Source: Aquabacterium sp029268225 (GTDB lineage Bacteria > Pseudomonadota > Gammaproteobacteria > Burkholderiales > Burkholderiaceae_C). Taken from it: a stretch of 64,000 bases of DNA. Of this stretch, positions 61,559-64,000 are shown piece after piece. The notes under the pieces were generated by a model. That model was given only the letters and a program-made list of their open reading frames with translations. It was not told the origin of the DNA and searched no databases. Position 1 is the first letter of the stretch, and every line of letters starts with the position of its first letter. The translations under genes were made by a program, and so were the position numbers. Location of the stretch: positions 14,099 through 78,098 of the forward strand of contig NZ_JBBEYB010000015.1 in assembly GCF_037482285.1 (NCBI RefSeq). The letters are read 5' to 3'.

Positions 61559-64000
61559 TCATCCATTGGTGCCAGTTATCGATGCATTTGGCCGCGAAGG
61601 CAGGATTTGGTCAGCATAGCGGTCAACCGGGAAGCGAAACACACCCCGCAAGTTGATGCTCTCCAGCCTGGTGGGCGCAATCTTCCCGATCAGTTCCGGT
61701 GGAATGACCTGGCGGCGGTTCGACCAGCGATCCAGGACCGCCTGCATCTGTGAGGTATTCCACGCCATCACGATGTTGGCCATCAGGCTCAACGCATCGG
61801 CCACAGCCTGCATTTCATCGACACGTTTGGCCTGCGCCGGGCTGATCCGGCCGGTATAAATGGCGCGCTTGAGGGCGTTAACAGCCTCGCCCCGATTGAG
61901 CACCCGGCGCAACTCGTTCCTGAAAGCGTCCTTGACAAAGTAGTCAGCCAAAAACGCCGTACGCAGCAACCGCCCCAATTGCACGCCAGCCTCATAGATT
62001 GGATCGCCCTGGGCGGCAGAACCGAACCGCGCAAGAGCTGCCACCGCACTGGCATGTCCGCTCATGACCGAGGCTGCCAGGTGCACCAGACTATCCCAAT
62101 GCTTTTCGATCAAAGCGACGTCGACATTGGCTTCGCACACCGCAGCGATTTCTGCGGGCACTTTGGTGCCGCGTGGCACAAAGAGGTGGCGCTGTTTGAG
62201 TTCCTTCAACCGCGGGCAAAGATCAAAACCAAGCAAACGGGCATGTGACATGGCAAAGTCGGTGTAGCCATGGGTATCCACAGCAAGCTGGCTGGTCTCC
62301 AGCTTTTCTTGGCGGATGACACCTTCAATGGCCACGCCCGCCTGGCGCTCATTGAGCACAAAGGGCTGCGCATGGAAGATGCCCCACCGGTCTTTTACAT
62401 GGGAGTAGATTCCAATGGAAGGTGTGTTGCGCCGAGGATCAAGCCGGGCTTGCCACACCCGTTTGGTGGTCTCCATGCTCATCATGTCAGAAGATGCCAA
62501 ATCGGACCGCCCCCAGGTGGCGGCAATCGGGTGTCGCTGCATGAATTCCAGCACAGCCTGGCAGGCCTGGCTCAGACGCCGTTCGTCCCGCGCCCAGCGC
62601 ATGGCCTGGCGAATGCTGGTGGCAGACAATTGCGGAATCATGCGCGCGCATTCGACCGCAGTCAGACTGGTGCCGTGGGCCATGATGCCGGCATAGACCA
62701 TCAGCAGCTCGTCGGTAGAGCGCGGCTCACGTCCGAGCATGATCCAGCTAAAGCGCACCTGGGCGTCAACGGCCAGAATCACTTCCGGCAATTGAACCTC
62801 ACCGATGCGGTGATCCAAAGCCGCGCGCAGCTTGGTCACTTCTGGGTCTTCGTCCTCTGCGGGCAATGGCGACAAATGGAGTTCATCATCCACGCGCAGT
62901 ACGCCACTGCGGGCTGCAGCGGCCACCGCATCGACACCGGCAGTTACTCTGGCCAGCAAAGGCTTCAAGAAAGTGGCAGCCTTGCTGGGTAACGATAGAC
63001 GGGCATAGTGTTTCTTGGACTCTGCCTGCCAACGCTCGTCCGTGAAGAACAAGCGCGCACGACCCCGAAAGCTCAGGCTGTGCTCAATCCAGACCGAGCC
63101 ATTGCGCACCGCGCGGCGCAGGGCAAACAGGGTGGCCACCTCCAACGCCTGAAACGCCCGTTCCCGGTCTGGGCTGGAGATCGAAACCTGCCAGATCATT
63201 CCCAGACTTGGTGCCACCACTTCAACTGGCAGCTTTCTGGATCCTTTGAGATATAAAGCTTGCAGCTTGGCAAGGTACTCGATGGCAGGATGCTCGCCGG
63301 TGGCCTGCCAGGGCAGCTTTGCAATGGCGACGAGCAACGACCGCACGGGGCGAATTCCATCAATCAATCCCTCGCGGACCAGGGAGGCCCTGCTCGGTGG
63401 TTTGCGTTTCTGGGTTTCGGTGATCAAGGCTTCAAGACGGGCACGCAACTCAGCATCTGGCACCGCACCTTGCGCGCTCAAGGCAACAAGTTCGCCGAGC
63501 AGCGTTTTGTACATTGCGGCCCAATTGACGGTAGCGGGGACATCGGCGGCAGCCTGACGCCACAGATCGGCGATCCGGCGCTGCACCATAAGGATCAACT
63601 GGTCTGTGGTGGTGAACAGGCAATACCGAAGAAAGCATGCGACCTCCACGGTGCGCGCTGGCTCTTTGATCTTGGCTCCGGCTGAGGGCGGCCTGGAGAC
63701 AAGTCGGCGCGCGTAGCGGCGCAAGATGAGATCGGGGATGTCTGCCAGGTGCTTATGAACGTCCAGCGTGTAAAGCAGGTCGATGCGCTCCAGTACCTCG
63801 CTGATTTGGCGGGTTGAGTGTTTCGCCGGTGCAGCCCATAGCCAACTCTGCTGGGTTTGTCCATCTGGGCGCAGCTCTGAAACTGAGGCTCGCCAGCGAT
63901 CAAGTGTTGCTGGATCAACGCTGGCGGCGATGGCGGTGCCTGTTTCAACTTCAAGCTGGGCAAGTGCCGCCGCAATCAGTGTCCGAATTGCCCGCTCGTG
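61559..64000 (-). CDS. tnpA: Tn3-family transposase TnpA (N-terminus beyond window)
   Basis: 813 codons are visible, open to the window edge, of about 970 expected for IS1071. Family segments are IDLLYTLDVHKHLADIPDLI, ILRRYARRL, DAQVRFSWIMLGREPRSTDE in the catalytic core, DTHGYTDFAMSHARLLGFDL and LMANIVMAWNTSQMQ. The frame runs on upstream without a stop, so the gene looks intact here. The product moves the element by replicative transposition; no resolvase is visible. Confidence 0.93.
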   Translation of the reverse strand, partial: HERAIRTLIAAALAQLEVETGTAIAASVDPATLDRWRASVSELRPDGQTQQSWLWAAPAKHSTRQISEVLERIDLLYTLDVHKHLADIPDLILRRYARRLVSRPPSAGAKIKEPARTVEVACFLRYCLFTTTDQLILMVQRRIADLWRQAAADVPATVNWAAMYKTLLGELVALSAQGAVPDAELRARLEALITETQKRKPPSRASLVREGLIDGIRPVRSLLVAIAKLPWQATGEHPAIEYLAKLQALYLKGSRKLPVEVVAPSLGMIWQVSISSPDRERAFQALEVATLFALRRAVRNGSVWIEHSLSFRGRARLFFTDERWQAESKKHYARLSLPSKAATFLKPLLARVTAGVDAVAAAARSGVLRVDDELHLSPLPAEDEDPEVTKLRAALDHRIGEVQLPEVILAVDAQVRFSWIMLGREPRSTDELLMVYAGIMAHGTSLTAVECARMIPQLSATSIRQAMRWARDERRLSQACQAVLEFMQRHPIAATWGRSDLASSDMMSMETTKRVWQARLDPRRNTPSIGIYSHVKDRWGIFHAQPFVLNERQAGVAIEGVIRQEKLETSQLAVDTHGYTDFAMSHARLLGFDLCPRLKELKQRHLFVPRGTKVPAEIAAVCEANVDVALIEKHWDSLVHLAASVMSGHASAVAALARFGSAAQGDPIYEAGVQLGRLLRTAFLADYFVKDAFRNELRRVLNRGEAVNALKRAIYTGRISPAQAKRVDEMQAVADALSLMANIVMAWNTSQMQAVLDRWSNRRQVIPPELIGKIAPTRLESINLRGVFRFPVDRYADQILPSRPNASITGTNG

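Larger units (their letters stand above)
61416..64000. mobile_element. Tn3-family insertion sequence, IS1071-like (right end outside window)
   Basis: The left boundary is set by GGGGTC (61416-61421), the Tn3-family terminus, continuing CTCGTTTTCAGTGCAATAAG, which I recall as the end of IS1071. It contains one transposase gene and no resolvase in the visible part, as IS1071 does. The adjacent AAGAA (61411-61415) is a possible 5-bp target duplication. The right end is beyond the window. Confidence 0.8.

Overview
This window is a GC-rich chromosomal segment that looks like a betaproteobacterium of the order Burkholderiales, probably Comamonadaceae or a near relative such as the Aquabacterium/Ideonella group. 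The grounds are a groESL operon with CIRCE, a cysB gene sitting inside the sulfate-transport operon, lineage-typical small genes (a DUF3149 protein, a zinc-ribbon/DUF3426 protein, a CHCC zinc finger beside ilvE), and an insertion sequence at the right edge whose end matches IS1071 as I remember it. Most of the window is housekeeping DNA. Two mobile insertions stand out: a 6.35-kb integrative element in a tRNA-Arg gene (43599-49949), and a Tn3-family element running off the right edge (61416 onward).

Layout, left to right. 1-1398: an edge-truncated secreted patatin and a small DUF3149 membrane protein, closed by a bidirectional terminator. 1455-3620: groES-groEL under a composite sigma70/sigma32 promoter that abuts a perfect CIRCE operator. 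3640-10585: bluB, then the sulfate uptake operon (sbp-cysT-cysW-cysA-cysB) and a separately terminated second sulfate-binding protein. 10789-12826: a short-chain dehydrogenase and a PF10118 di-iron-like hydrolase, divergent. 12848-19143: a six-gene surface-polysaccharide cluster on the minus strand (flippase, acyltransferase, GT4, GT2, sugar aminotransferase, sugar-phosphate transferase). 19200-32352: lysS, a conserved unknown gene, a TlpA-like thioredoxin, aroQ-accB-accC-prmA, a zinc-ribbon/DUF3426 protein, a PfkB kinase, an EEP-family hydrolase, gpmA (minus), rhodanese, grxC, secB and gpsA. 32380-37400: trmL, a large GGDEF-EAL protein and an HDOD-GAF protein.

37441-41212 appears to be a phosphate-starvation locus. 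A lipoprotein 5'-nucleotidase is preceded by four 7-mers at 11-bp spacing that resemble Pho-box repeats, and a Tat-exported PhoD phosphatase is preceded by two more. The selD-selU pair (41243-43368) supports selenouridine modification of tRNA. After the integrative element come cytochrome c, a YheT hydrolase, purU, an acyl-CoA ligase, ilvE, ackA-pta, and a nemR-nemA electrophile/bleach-response pair. That nemR has Cys106 and Lys175 at the numbers known from E. coli NemR, and a promoter that predicts a leaderless mRNA. The Tn3-family element has removed the 5' part of a membrane-protein gene at 61071-61415.

The most interesting region is the element at 43599-49949. It is bounded by a 48-bp duplication of the tRNA-Arg(CCG) 3' part and has paired TCCGTAC sites (11-bp pitch) near both ends. 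Its order is tyrosine integrase - degenerate gene - AlpA-like regulator - two small ORFs - TOPRIM/DUF3987 replication protein - a gene carrying an 18-bp-stem hairpin in its coding sequence - 560 bp of structured non-coding DNA with iteron-like repeats. This resembles the integrase-alpA-primase plan of phage-inducible satellites and related minimal integrative elements. It has no recognisable capsid, conjugation or cargo genes.
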